DNA of 64,000 nt from Lentisphaerae bacterium ADurb.Bin082 (GCA_002070945.1 MWEG01000023.1:168141-232140), one strand, 5' to 3'; numbered from the stretch's first letter, positions 8,627-17,939 are shown. Numbers and translations are program-made. Notes: a model not told the origin generated them from the sequence alone.

Positions 8627-8908
8627 ATGCAGCCTGAAGACATCATCGCCGCAGTCAACGCGGTCTTTGTCGAACAATTTGAAATTGATCCGGCCGACTT
8701 ATTGCCGGAGAAGGAGATTTTCCGCGATCTTGGGTTAGACAGCCTGGACATCGTCGACATGATGGTCGGTTTGCAGCGCACCTTTGGCATCTCCTTGCGC
8801 CAGAACGAGGAATTGCGCCAGATCGTCACTCTCGGCGACCTCCATGCCTTCTTCCTCAAGCTGGTTGAGGAAAATCCCGACCTGGCCGCCAAGTTGCAGA
8901 AGAAATAA
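8627..8908 (+). CDS. Acyl carrier protein 1
   Basis: A 93-aa acidic carrier protein with the phosphopantetheine site GLDSLD (Ser39). It would carry the growing chain between the ketosynthases, reductase and dehydratases encoded around it. AAGGAAAA precedes the ATG. The C-terminal extension (VEENPDLAAKLQKK) is longer than in primary FabA-system ACP. It is one of two ACPs in the operon and sits next to KS 1. Confidence 0.9.
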   Translation: MQPEDIIAAVNAVFVEQFEIDPADLLPEKEIFRDLGLDSLDIVDMMVGLQRTFGISLRQNEELRQIVTLGDLHAFFLKLVEENPDLAAKLQKK

Positions 8909-8929
8909 CCCCGGCCCAGAAAACTCCTG

Positions 8930-9655
8930 ATGCTGTCGCTTTATCTCTACATGTCCATGACGTTCTGGACCTTCGCCTACCTGCTGGTCTGCGCGCTCCC
9001 TGCCGCTGTCTGCCTCTTGCTGCCAGTGCGCTGGTCGAGAACTGCGTTCCGGCACCTGATCCTCTGGTACGGCAACATCATCGTCAGGATTGCCGTCTGG
9101 CCCTGGGTCCGGGTCATCTATGACTCGACGGCGCCGTCTGACGAGGATGACGAGGGCGTCTACGTATTCAACCACCGTTCCGCTTCCGACCCTTTTCTCA
9201 TCGCGATGCTCGGTTTGCCCATGCTTCAGCTCGTCAACGGCTGGCCTATGCGCCTTCCCTTGTTTGGTTTTTTTGCGCGTCGTTGCGGCTATATTGACAC
9301 CACCAAGAACAACTATGAGGAGTCTCGCGCCAAAATCGCCGCTGCCTTGGGTGCGCATGTGCCGATCGCGTCATTTCCCGAGGGGACGCGTTCCGGCAGC
9401 CGCAACCTCAATCAATTTCGCAGCGGCATCTTCAAGATCGCGATGGAATTGCACGCTCCCATCCACCCCTGCTGCATTGTGGGCAATGAATACATCCCGG
9501 ATCGGCGTTTCCGCTTCCAGGCTGGTCGCATCCATGTGCGCCGGATGCCTGTCATCGCTGCCGATGAAGCCGCCTCCTTTGGCAATGCCTACCTCCTCAA
9601 GCAGCACGTCAAAACGCTGATTCAGGCGGAAATCACCAAATTGGAAGAACCATGA
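8930..9655 (+). CDS. PlsC-like 1-acylglycerol-3-phosphate acyltransferase family protein
   Basis: A 241-aa protein with an N-terminal membrane segment (residues 12-32) and the acyltransferase motifs NHRSASD (H82-x4-D87) and FPEGTRS (near 148). These enzymes transfer an acyl chain from ACP or CoA to a hydroxyl at the inner leaflet. In APE-type clusters such acyltransferases attach the product to its lipid anchor, which is the likely role here. The stop overlaps the next start in ATGA, showing translational coupling to the AMP-ligase gene. Confidence 0.83.
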   Translation: MLSLYLYMSMTFWTFAYLLVCALPAAVCLLLPVRWSRTAFRHLILWYGNIIVRIAVWPWVRVIYDSTAPSDEDDEGVYVFNHRSASDPFLIAMLGLPMLQLVNGWPMRLPLFGFFARRCGYIDTTKNNYEESRAKIAAALGAHVPIASFPEGTRSGSRNLNQFRSGIFKIAMELHAPIHPCCIVGNEYIPDRRFRFQAGRIHVRRMPVIAADEAASFGNAYLLKQHVKTLIQAEITKLEEP

Positions 9656-10941
9656 CTACGGCTGCCTTCTCGCGCCCAACCGACCTTGGCTGGCAAAATC
9701 GTGACGCCCTCCGCGCCATGCAGACGCGGCTCCTGAACGAGCATTTGCACCATTGCCGCCAGCATTCCCCCTTCTACCGGAAGCTCCTAGCTGGGCTGCC
9801 GGAGCGTGACCTCACCCTGGAAGACCTGTCCCAGCTGCCCACCACCAGCAAACAGGACTTGAGCCTCCACAACCAGGATTTCATCGCCCAGGGCCAGCAG
9901 GCCGCCGACCTCTGCTTCACCAGCGGAACTACGGGCACGCCCTGTCAGATCGCCTATTCCCAACGCGATCTTGACCGCCTGGCCTACAACGACGCCGTCG
10001 GCTTCCTGGCCGCTGGTTTTTTGCCTGGCCAGCGCATCCTTCTGACCTGCACCATCGACCGCTGCTTCATCGCTGGCCTGGCCTACTACCGGGGCGTCGT
10101 CGCCATGAACGCGGCTGCCATCCGCAACGGCCTCAATACCATCGAAAGCCACGCCCAGATCATCAGCGCCCTGCGGCCCGAAGGCATCGTCGGCGTGCCG
10201 TCCTTCCTCGCCAAGCTTGGCGCCCATCTGGCGGAACAAGGCGTTGATGCGTCCTCGGTCAAGAAAATCGTTTGCATCGGCGAACCCATCCGGCGTCAGG
10301 ACATGTCATTGACGCCGCTGGGCCAGAAGCTGGAAACGTTTTGGCCGGAGGCCGCGCATTCCACCTACGCCTCCAGCGAAATCGCCACCAGCTTCACCGA
10401 ATGCCAGGAGCGCCAAGGCGGGCATCCGCCGGCTGACCTGGCCATCGTCGAAATCCTGTCTCCTGATGGCAAAGTCCTGCCGCCCGGAGAAGTCGGCGAG
10501 GTGACCGTCACCCCGCTGCAAGTCGAGGCCATGCCCCTGGTGCGCTTCCGCACCGGCGACATCAGCTTCCTCGTGCCTGGCGACTGCCCGTGCGGTCGCT
10601 CCACCCCCAGGATCGGCCCCATCCTCGGACGACAGGCTCAGATGCTCAAAATCCGCGGCACCACCATCTTCCCCAACGCCTTCTTCTCTGTCTTGGATAA
10701 CATCCCCGGCGTTGTCGACTACTACCTGGAAGTCTCGGGAGCATCCCTGTCTGACGAGGTCGCCATCTTCGTCGTCCTGGCCGAGGGTTCCCAGGTCACC
10801 CCAGCGGAAATCACTGAAAAGCTGTATGCCCGCACCCGCATCCACGTCCCCACTTGTCTCGTCCCGCCGGACGAAGCTCGCCAGCGCATCTATGGCCGTT
10901 CGCGAAAACCGGTGCGCTTCTTCGATTTCCGGAAAGGATGA
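9652..10941 (+). CDS. Phenylacetate-CoA-ligase-like AMP-dependent ligase
   Basis: A 429-aa adenylate-forming enzyme with the ATP-binding loop TSGTTGTP (near residue 90), SSEIATSF in the position of the Y/S-x-E motif, RTGDI, and a compact C-terminal AMP-binding domain. The CPCGRSTPRI stretch is typical of the PaaK branch. It probably activates an aryl or acyl starter acid and loads it to CoA or an ACP. In APE clusters a ligase of this class primes synthesis with an aromatic acid. No ammonia lyase is encoded here, so the starter must come from elsewhere or be non-aromatic. Confidence 0.8.
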   Translation: MTTAAFSRPTDLGWQNRDALRAMQTRLLNEHLHHCRQHSPFYRKLLAGLPERDLTLEDLSQLPTTSKQDLSLHNQDFIAQGQQAADLCFTSGTTGTPCQIAYSQRDLDRLAYNDAVGFLAAGFLPGQRILLTCTIDRCFIAGLAYYRGVVAMNAAAIRNGLNTIESHAQIISALRPEGIVGVPSFLAKLGAHLAEQGVDASSVKKIVCIGEPIRRQDMSLTPLGQKLETFWPEAAHSTYASSEIATSFTECQERQGGHPPADLAIVEILSPDGKVLPPGEVGEVTVTPLQVEAMPLVRFRTGDISFLVPGDCPCGRSTPRIGPILGRQAQMLKIRGTTIFPNAFFSVLDNIPGVVDYYLEVSGASLSDEVAIFVVLAEGSQVTPAEITEKLYARTRIHVPTCLVPPDEARQRIYGRSRKPVRFFDFRKG

Positions 10942-10946
10942 CCACC

Positions 10947-12395
10947 ATGTTCACCGACGACCATTTCGATTTTTCCGACCAGGACATCCGCCAGGCCGTC
11001 GCCGCCAATCGCCTGCTCGCCATTGAAATCGAATTCAACTACCGCTGCAACTACCGCTGCCCCTACTGCTACGTCGGCGAAACCCCTGCTGCGGAAATCG
11101 ACTCCAAGCTGGCTGACGATGTGATTGCCGCCGCAGCCGCCCTCGGCGCACGGAAAATCGTCGTGCTGGGCGGCGAACCCATGCTGTATTCGCGGCTGTG
11201 GGAAAAGCTCGAATTGATCAACCGCCTCGGCATGGGCGCGGAAATTTTCACCAACGCCTCTTTAATCGACGCCGAGGCCGCGCGCCGCCTTGGCCGTCTG
11301 AATTGCCGCGTGGTGCTGAAGCTCAACTCGCTTGACCCGACCGTGCAAGAGCGCCTGACCGGCGTGGCCGACGCCCACGCCAAGACGATGAATGCGATAA
11401 CTCTGCTGCAAAGCCACGGCTTTGACCAGCCCGGACGCCTCGCGGCCAGCACTGTCATCTGCGCTGACAACTATGACGGACTGATAGAGCTGTGGGCATG
11501 GATCCGCGACCGCGGCATCCTGCCGTACTTTGAAATCATGACTCCCCAGGGCCGCATCTGCGAACACGCCGAATTGAATGTGGAAGCGCCCCGCTTGCAG
11601 AAACTTTTCCTTGAACTCCAGCGCCTGGACGCTGAGCGCTACGGCCGGCATTGGGAAGCGCAGCCCCCGCTAGTAGGCGGCAAATGCCTCCGCCACCTCT
11701 ATTCCTGCCTCGTCAACCCGTGCGGCGAGGTGATGCCCTGCGTCGGACTCAATGCCGTCATCGGCAATGTCACGACTCAGCCGCTGGCAGAAATCCTGGC
11801 TGGCAGCTCTCTCCTCAACGATTTGAAGAACTATCGGAAAAAAATCAAGCCGCCCTGTCGCGACTGCGACCGGGCGGAATCTTGCTACGGCTGCCGCGGC
11901 GCCGCCTATCAGCTCACTGGCGACTACCTGGCGGCTGACCCGATGTGCTGGCGCAACGCCGACAGGTTGTCCACCATCACTTGCCTGCCCTGCCCAGCCG
12001 CGCCGCTGATCCCCCATCAGCCGCCCATAGCCATGATCGACAGCGTCGTCTCCACCGGCGAAGTCAGCCACATCCGCACGACTATCCGACCAGACAATCG
12101 CTTCCTGGACGCCGACGGACGCCTGGACCCGGAAGCGCTGCTGGAAATCACCGCCCAAGCCTGCGCCGCCTTCAACACCCTGCGCGATAACGGCAGCATT
12201 TCGCCAGGCATGCTCGCCGGCGCAACCAACCTACAATTCGAACACGACGTCCACGTCGGAGACGAACTCGACATCGCTATCCGCGAAACTGCTGTCATCG
12301 ATAAAATCCACCTTGTTGACTTCACTATCGAGCGCCACCCCGACCGTACGCCAATAGCCAAGGGAGAAATCAAGCTATGCCTGTGGGATGCATAA
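10947..12395 (+). CDS. Radical SAM/SPASM enzyme fused to ApeP-like hotdog dehydratase
   Basis: A 482-aa two-part protein. Residues 25-345 are a radical SAM enzyme with the 4Fe-4S loop C34NYRC38PYC41, a GGEP motif, and a Cys-rich SPASM-like tail (CLRHLYSC, CRDCDRAESCYGCRG). Residues ~354-482 form a hotdog domain beginning LIPHQPPIAMID and containing LLEITAQACAAF. This matches the APE-type 3-hydroxyacyl-ACP dehydratase pattern, where the His of PH and the Glu of ExxAQ are the active residues. I start at 10947 because GGAAAGG lies nine bases before it; an ATG at 10938 overlaps that same purine run. A radical enzyme joined to the chain dehydratase implies action on ACP-bound polyene intermediates. 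Confidence 0.82.
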   Translation: MFTDDHFDFSDQDIRQAVAANRLLAIEIEFNYRCNYRCPYCYVGETPAAEIDSKLADDVIAAAAALGARKIVVLGGEPMLYSRLWEKLELINRLGMGAEIFTNASLIDAEAARRLGRLNCRVVLKLNSLDPTVQERLTGVADAHAKTMNAITLLQSHGFDQPGRLAASTVICADNYDGLIELWAWIRDRGILPYFEIMTPQGRICEHAELNVEAPRLQKLFLELQRLDAERYGRHWEAQPPLVGGKCLRHLYSCLVNPCGEVMPCVGLNAVIGNVTTQPLAEILAGSSLLNDLKNYRKKIKPPCRDCDRAESCYGCRGAAYQLTGDYLAADPMCWRNADRLSTITCLPCPAAPLIPHQPPIAMIDSVVSTGEVSHIRTTIRPDNRFLDADGRLDPEALLEITAQACAAFNTLRDNGSISPGMLAGATNLQFEHDVHVGDELDIAIRETAVIDKIHLVDFTIERHPDRTPIAKGEIKLCLWDA

Positions 12396-13051
12396 TGCGA
12401 CGCTGTGCGCCAGTCGCCCTGGCACTCGCCCTGACGCTGCTGGCGCCAATGGCCGCAGCCGAAAACGCAAAACCGGCCGCCCCGCCTTTTCCAGACCTGG
12501 ACCGCCTGAAAAAATCTGTGATTCCAGTGCAGACCCTCCAGGCTGACTTCACCCAAACCAGAACTTTAGCCGAACTGGGCATGGAACTCACCTTCACCGG
12601 CCGCATCGTCATGGAGAAACAAGGCCGCCTGGGCTGGTTCGTCCACACCCCGCTTGCCTACGCCTGCATCCTGGGCAATGGCCGCCTAGTTCAGTGGGAC
12701 GGCGAAAGCAACCAGGTGCTGACCCTTTCCGAGCGCCAGGTTCCCTGGCTCAAAGCCCTGCAAGAATCCCTCGGCAACTGGCTTGGCGCTGATGTGGACG
12801 CCATTTTCCAGGACTTCACCCTTATCGGCGGCAGCGAAAAATCCATCAGCCTGGCGCCTAAGACGCCCTTTCTCCAGGACTTCATCAAAACTCTGGTGCT
12901 TTCCTTCACGCCTGACTTCACCCAGGTCGATAATATCCTGCTTTTGGAAGTCAATGGCGACAGCATGCTCATTCAATTCAACCATCCCGTCCTCAACCAG
13001 CCGATCCCGGAAGACACATGGCAGGTTCCGCCCAAACCAAGGCAACCGTAA
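12395..13051 (+). CDS. LolA-like periplasmic lipid/lipoprotein carrier
   Basis: A 218-aa protein with a Sec signal (MRRC, then a hydrophobic run ending in AAAENA). The body has LolA features: LQADFTQTRTL, FTGRIVMEKQGRLGW, and beta-rich repeats such as SISLAPKTPFL. In APE systems a LolA-like protein is thought to move the lipid across the periplasm after the MMPL pump. The ATG at 12395 overlaps the preceding stop in TAATG and gives a clean signal peptide; an ATG at 12377 would add six residues. It overlaps the MMPL gene by 34 bp. Confidence 0.78.
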   Translation: MRRCAPVALALALTLLAPMAAAENAKPAAPPFPDLDRLKKSVIPVQTLQADFTQTRTLAELGMELTFTGRIVMEKQGRLGWFVHTPLAYACILGNGRLVQWDGESNQVLTLSERQVPWLKALQESLGNWLGADVDAIFQDFTLIGGSEKSISLAPKTPFLQDFIKTLVLSFTPDFTQVDNILLLEVNGDSMLIQFNHPVLNQPIPEDTWQVPPKPRQP

Positions 13052-16038
13052 CCAGACTGCTGCTCGTGGCCATCCGCCAGCGGCGGTTGCTGTGGACAGT
13101 GTTGCTCGTCACCCTGACTCTTGCCGCCATTGCCGCCAGCCGCGCCCGCTACACCAGCAACCTGGCCGGACTCTTCCCGACCGGCTCGGAAACCGCCAGA
13201 ACAGCCCAAGTCCTGGCTGACAGCGGCATGACCCAACGGCTCTGGGTCGACATCAAGGCACCTGGCCCAGCCGAACTGGAAGCCGCCATCCCCTGGCTCG
13301 ACCAAGCTGCCGCTGACCTGGAAGCCGTGCCTGGCATCACCCGGGTCGGCTTCCGCTTCCGCCGCCAACCGCTCGCCGAAGCCCTGGCCGCATTGACCCC
13401 CTGCCTGCCGCAAATCGTCAGCCCAGACCAAATCCAGGCGCACCGCAACCCGGAGCAAATCGTCGCCCAAGCCTGGAAAATGCTCGCCCAGCCGACTGTC
13501 GGCGCGGTCGCCATGTTCCGCGAAGACCCTTTCGGCGTTCGGGGGCGTCTTCTCCTCAAGCTCCAGACGCTGCGTCGCCTCTCCGGACTCGGATTCTCGG
13601 AAAACCATCCCTTTATGGCCACTGCGGACGGCAGCCGCGCCGTCATGAACCTGGCAACGGAAATCCCCTATTCTGATGGCGAAGTCGCTCGGCAGCTGCT
13701 CGCTGATCTCAATCGCGTCCTGGCCAACGCCCCGGATGGCTTCACCTGCCGCGTCATCGGGCCGCACAACCACACCATTGGCAACGAAGACGTCCTCCGT
13801 CGCGACCTGACCGTGGTGTCTGTCCTCTCCGTCGTTTTCCTGGTCGCGCTGTTCTTCCTTGTCTACCGCGGTTCGCCCCAGGCTTTGTGGATTCCGCTCT
13901 TTCCCCTGGCTGGGTCGCTGATTGCGACTGGCCTGTCCGCGCTTCTCTGGCCAGAGCTGTATCTCTTTGTCATCGGCTTGGGCGGCGGTCTTATCGGCCT
14001 CGCGGTTGACCAAGGCATTCACGTCTATGCCGCGTTTCGAGGGCGGATGGCGCCGCGCCGACTGGCTGGCCTAGCGGCGCCTCTGCTGGCCGCCACCCTG
14101 ACCTCGGCCGGCAGTTTCGCCCTGGTCATGACCACGGGCAGCCCAGCGCTGCTCCAGCTTGGCCTCTTTGCCGCGCTCGCCCTCATACTCAGCCTGGACT
14201 TGAGCTTTTTCCTGCTGCCGACCGTACTCCGGCCCAGAACCGCCCAAGCCGTTGTCCCAACCCAACTGCCATCGTCGCGGCAGGACCGCGCCATTGTCGC
14301 TGCCTGGCTAATCATCGTTGTGGCCGCCGTCGCTGCCACGCTTGGCTTTCTCAAAACTTCCTTCCGCTTTGAAGCCTTTGACGGCGTTCCCGAAACAGTC
14401 CGCGCCGAAGAAGCCGATTTCCAGGCCGCCTGGCAAACCAGCGCCCAGCCCGCCATGCTCATCGTCAGCAAAAACCCAGCCGTCAAACTGGAAGACTGGC
14501 AACAACGGCTGCAAGACTTGGAGACGTTCGCACCGACCGAACTGTGGCCAGCGCCGGCCACGCGAGCCGCACATCTCGCACGCTGGCGCGAGCTTGACGT
14601 CGACGGCCTGGAGCAGGAACTGGCAGCAGCCGCAGCCAAAAGCGGCCTGCCAGCCGCCTTCTTCGCCCCGTTCTTCACCGCGCTCCGCGCTGGCCTCGCC
14701 GAGCCGCCTGCGCAGCCACCGCCGCTCGTGCAATCGTCCCTCGACATGATGCTTTCCGAGAAGGCTGGCATTCTGTTTTTCGCAGACAAGCCCGAATTCA
14801 TCAACCAGGTACGAGCTGCGGCCAAACCTGGGGAGACCGACTTCGCAGTTGTCTCTCCAGAGGCTTTCAAGCAAATGCTGGCCAGCGATTTCACGGGGCG
14901 GCTGCTTCTCGCCTTGGCTGCGGCCAGCATCGCCGTCGTGCTGATCGTCGCCCTCTTTATGCGCTCTCTTCGCCTGACTGTTCTCGCCCTGGCGCCAGTC
15001 GTCACTACCGCCATTGTCCTGGGCGGCTTTCTCGCTGTGACCGGCATTCCGCTCAACTTGATCATCGCCATGGCAGGCATCATCCTGACCGGCCTCAGCA
15101 TTGACTACGGCATCTACGCTGTGCAGGCGTTCCAGGACGGCCCAAGCTCCTCCATCCCGTTCGCCATGGGCATGTCAGCGGCGACAACTGTGTTTGCGAC
15201 TGCTGCCCTGCTCTTTTCCAGGCACCCCATCCTCTTCCACATCGGCCTGACGCTCACCGTCGGCATCACTGTCGCCTATCTCACCGGATACCTGGTCGTG
15301 CCAGCCCTGCTCCGGCTGCGCATACCGAAAAACCGTATCATCCTTTTGACTTTCGGCCTTTCCGCGACAATAGTACTTTCCGGCTGCCGCAGTTTCCAGG
15401 CCGCGGCGACGCCGGAGCTGACCGAGCAACTCCGGCAGGAACTGACACTCTGGCAGCAGCAGAGTCCCCGGCAAGCCAAATTCCAAGCCAAAGTCACTCT
15501 AAGCAATATATTCGCCAGCATACCTATGCTCGTGGTCGGAGAAGTTGACCTGGACAAACAGACCATCGCCCTCACCGGCCTTTCCCCCACTGGCGCCAAG
15601 CTGTTCACCATCACCAGCCAAAACAACGTCATCAACCAACTCAATATCTCAAACTTTTTCCCTGAAAAACACGCCAAAATCCTCCGTGACCTGCACCAGC
15701 ATTTCTACCATCTTCTCTTTTTCAACACACCGCAGCTGCCGGATAACTTCCGCCTTTACGAACAGGAAGTGACCTTTACCAGCCCATGTCCAGAAGCAAA
15801 GCCTGTCCAATACCACTTCTCCGGCCGCCCTCTCGTGCTGGCCGCCAAGCGTCAAAAAGGGTTCTTGACCACCCGCTGGCAATGCCAGTACCACACCATC
15901 GAGCGTTTTGGCAGCTATTGGCGACCAGGCGTTGTCACTGCCAAGCTGGCTGGCTCGGCCTTCCGCTGCGACCTCGACTTCATCCGCTTCACTGTCCTGA
16001 CCCAGCCGCCCCCCAATTCCAACCCTACCTCCAACTGA
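13018..16038 (+). CDS. MMPL/RND-family lipid exporter fused to a DUF3261-like lipoprotein domain
   Basis: A 1006-aa protein. Residues 1-768 are an RND-type exporter: a first TM at 24-40, a large periplasmic loop, TM bundles near 265-400 and 635-765, with GGGLIGLAVDQGIHVYAA and GLSIDYGIYAVQA as the two symmetric TM4-like motifs. From residue 769 the sequence IPKNRIILLTFGLSATIVL runs into SGC (Cys790), a near-perfect lipoprotein signal. It is followed by ~215 residues like the DUF3261 lipoprotein that accompanies this pump in APE clusters. Here the two are one open frame; where a start codon would be expected there is ATA (15322). The fused product should tie pump and periplasmic acceptor together, unless the segment is cleaved. 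Confidence 0.82.
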   Translation: MAGSAQTKATVTRLLLVAIRQRRLLWTVLLVTLTLAAIAASRARYTSNLAGLFPTGSETARTAQVLADSGMTQRLWVDIKAPGPAELEAAIPWLDQAAADLEAVPGITRVGFRFRRQPLAEALAALTPCLPQIVSPDQIQAHRNPEQIVAQAWKMLAQPTVGAVAMFREDPFGVRGRLLLKLQTLRRLSGLGFSENHPFMATADGSRAVMNLATEIPYSDGEVARQLLADLNRVLANAPDGFTCRVIGPHNHTIGNEDVLRRDLTVVSVLSVVFLVALFFLVYRGSPQALWIPLFPLAGSLIATGLSALLWPELYLFVIGLGGGLIGLAVDQGIHVYAAFRGRMAPRRLAGLAAPLLAATLTSAGSFALVMTTGSPALLQLGLFAALALILSLDLSFFLLPTVLRPRTAQAVVPTQLPSSRQDRAIVAAWLIIVVAAVAATLGFLKTSFRFEAFDGVPETVRAEEADFQAAWQTSAQPAMLIVSKNPAVKLEDWQQRLQDLETFAPTELWPAPATRAAHLARWRELDVDGLEQELAAAAAKSGLPAAFFAPFFTALRAGLAEPPAQPPPLVQSSLDMMLSEKAGILFFADKPEFINQVRAAAKPGETDFAVVSPEAFKQMLASDFTGRLLLALAAASIAVVLIVALFMRSLRLTVLALAPVVTTAIVLGGFLAVTGIPLNLIIAMAGIILTGLSIDYGIYAVQAFQDGPSSSIPFAMGMSAATTVFATAALLFSRHPILFHIGLTLTVGITVAYLTGYLVVPALLRLRIPKNRIILLTFGLSATIVLSGCRSFQAAATPELTEQLRQELTLWQQQSPRQAKFQAKVTLSNIFASIPMLVVGEVDLDKQTIALTGLSPTGAKLFTITSQNNVINQLNISNFFPEKHAKILRDLHQHFYHLLFFNTPQLPDNFRLYEQEVTFTSPCPEAKPVQYHFSGRPLVLAAKRQKGFLTTRWQCQYHTIERFGSYWRPGVVTAKLAGSAFRCDLDFIRFTVLTQPPPNSNPTSN

Positions 16039-16040
16039 CC

Positions 16041-16412
16041 ATGTCGGATTCCTTCTTGCGCAACGCCCTGCGGCAACGCCTGCGCTCCGTCGCCATTGCC
16101 GACGACAGACGCAGCGGCAGCCTGTCCATCACCTTTGACCGCGCTTTCCCCGGGTTTGACGGCCACTTCGCCGAACAAAGCATTGTCCCTGGGCTGTGCT
16201 TTATCCAACTGGCCGTCATCCTCGCCGAGGAAATCCGCGGCCAGCCGACTCGCCTGGCCGAAATCGTCCGCCTGAAATCGCTCAAGCCGATCCAGCCGGA
16301 GGAGTCCGTCAACCTTGCCCTCACCCGCCGCAACGGCCGTTGGCAGGCCGTGACCACAACCCCGGCCGGCGAAACCGTCTGCCAGCTGCTCTTCACCGTG
16401 AAAGACGCATGA
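16041..16412 (+). CDS. FabA/FabZ-like hotdog dehydratase (ApeI type)
   Basis: A 123-aa single hotdog domain with the dehydratase segment FDGHFAEQSIVPG (His42), FIQLAVILAEEI and a KSLKPIQPEE strand. It would dehydrate 3-hydroxyacyl-ACP to the 2-enoyl form. With the dehydratase fused to the radical SAM enzyme this makes two in the operon, as in APE clusters (ApeI and ApeP). The ATG at 16041 follows the pump stop by two bases; the longer upstream frame has no support. Its stop overlaps the thioesterase start. Confidence 0.8.
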   Translation: MSDSFLRNALRQRLRSVAIADDRRSGSLSITFDRAFPGFDGHFAEQSIVPGLCFIQLAVILAEEIRGQPTRLAEIVRLKSLKPIQPEESVNLALTRRNGRWQAVTTTPAGETVCQLLFTVKDA

Positions 16413-16882
16413 GAAGACAACAACACTATTTTCAGCAATATCCCGGCGACCCGGCGCCGATCACCGTCACCATTCAGCGGCGACTGCGCTTCAGCGAGGT
16501 CGACGCCCTCGGCATCGCCTGGCATGGCCGCTATTTGCAGTTCTTTGAAGACGCCCACACCGAACTGATGCACAAAACCGGCCTGACCTACGACCACTAT
16601 TTCAAACATGACGTCGCCGCCCCTATCGTCCAGGCTCATGTCGACTACTTCGCTCCGCTGCTGCTTGACGAGCAATTCGCGGTCAAGGCGACCTTCTTCT
16701 GGTGCGAAGGTGCGCGGCTGAACGTCGAATACAGCGTCACCAAACCCAATGGCGAACTCGCCGCGACCGGCTTCACCGTGCAGATGTTCTACGACATCAA
16801 AACGCGAAAGCCCTGCCTGCTCATACCAGACATCTTCCAAGAATGCCTGGAACAATGGAAAAAAGGCGCCTTTTATGACTGA
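16409..16882 (+). CDS. 4HBT-family acyl-ACP/CoA thioesterase
   Basis: A 157-aa hotdog thioesterase with the motif EVDALGIAWHGRYLQFFEDA (residues 30-49), the 4-hydroxybenzoyl-CoA-thioesterase signature. It would hydrolyse the thioester to release a finished or stalled chain. The ATG overlaps the dehydratase stop (ATGA), and its own end overlaps the next KS start by eight bases. Homologues are standard members of aryl-polyene operons, where they may edit wrongly loaded ACP. Confidence 0.83.
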   Translation: MRRQQHYFQQYPGDPAPITVTIQRRLRFSEVDALGIAWHGRYLQFFEDAHTELMHKTGLTYDHYFKHDVAAPIVQAHVDYFAPLLLDEQFAVKATFFWCEGARLNVEYSVTKPNGELAATGFTVQMFYDIKTRKPCLLIPDIFQECLEQWKKGAFYD

Positions 16883-17939
16883 CGTCTGGATTGAACATAC
16901 TGCCCTCAAGACGGCTCTCGGCGAAGGCGTGGAAACGACTTTCGCAGCCTTGCTGGCCAGGCAGACGTCCTTCACGGCGCCGCTGCATTTTGACGGCAAA
17001 GGCCGCACCCTGGCTCTATGCCATGACCTCGACAGCCACACCGTACCCGGCCAGTCGCGCGCTGAAGCGCTGCTGGTCAGCCTGCGCCAGCAGCTGCCGG
17101 AACGCCTGCCGGAACGCCTTTACCTGGCCACCACCGTCGGCGCCATCGACCTGCTGGAAAAAGACGGCAGCCCCATCGAAACCAGCCGCGCCCTGCTCGA
17201 CAGCGCCAAGCGCCTCTTCGGCGCTCGGCAGGCCTGGCTGGTGGCAGCGGCCTGCGCCTCTGGACAGGCCGCCATCACCACAGCAACGGCGGCCATCCGC
17301 GCTGGCCAATGCTTAGACGCGCTCGTAGTCGGCTGCGACATCACCAGCGAATTCGTGACCGCTGGCTTTGCCTCGCTCGGCGCACTCGCGACGACCTCTC
17401 CACGGCCATACAGCCAAGACCGCGACGGCATGGCTCTCGGCGAAGCTGCGGCCGCCGTCGTCCTGACCGCTCGGCCAAAGCAGCCCTGCGGCCGCATCGC
17501 CGCCTGGGGCGAAACCTGCGACGCAGCCCATATCACCGCCCCAGACCGAGCCGGAACTTGGCTTGGCCTGGCCTGCCAGGCCGCCTTGGCCGGCCGCACC
17601 CCAGCGGCCATCATCGGTCACGGCACCGGCACCATCTACAACGACGACGCCGAGCTGGCCGCCCTGACCAGCCTGATGCCTACCCTGCCGCCGCTGTTCT
17701 CGCTGAAAGCGAACCTCGGACACACCCTGGGAGCAACCGGCGTTATCCAGGCCATCATCGCCACCGCCACTCTGCAACGCCGTCAACTGCCGCCCCAGGC
17801 CGGGCTGACAGTTCCCGACCCCAGAGCCGCCCAGGCGGTCTCCGCCCTCCCCGCCGCCATCCGCGACGGCGGCATACTTTCCATCAACGCCGGCTTTGGC
17901 GGCATCAACCACGCCCTGCTGGTCGAGGAGGCATCATGA
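16875..17939 (+). CDS. Beta-ketoacyl-ACP synthase, KS 2 (short form)
   Basis: A 354-aa KS, about 50 residues shorter than FabF mainly in the N-terminal half. The catalytic residues are all present: Cys127 in AACASG, His249 in GHGTGT and His283 in LGHTLGATG. It is probably active in chain building or priming. Its stop overlaps the start of a small KS-like gene, a pairing seen again with KS 3 and its partner. The start at 16875 is the first ATG giving the KS fold; earlier in-frame codons overlap the thioesterase. Confidence 0.85.
   Translation: MTDVWIEHTALKTALGEGVETTFAALLARQTSFTAPLHFDGKGRTLALCHDLDSHTVPGQSRAEALLVSLRQQLPERLPERLYLATTVGAIDLLEKDGSPIETSRALLDSAKRLFGARQAWLVAAACASGQAAITTATAAIRAGQCLDALVVGCDITSEFVTAGFASLGALATTSPRPYSQDRDGMALGEAAAAVVLTARPKQPCGRIAAWGETCDAAHITAPDRAGTWLGLACQAALAGRTPAAIIGHGTGTIYNDDAELAALTSLMPTLPPLFSLKANLGHTLGATGVIQAIIATATLQRRQLPPQAGLTVPDPRAAQAVSALPAAIRDGGILSINAGFGGINHALLVEEAS

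Noticed and set aside
12973..14022. Long minus-strand frame opposite the MMPL gene
   Set aside because: A shadow of the exporter; it has no start context and no domain.
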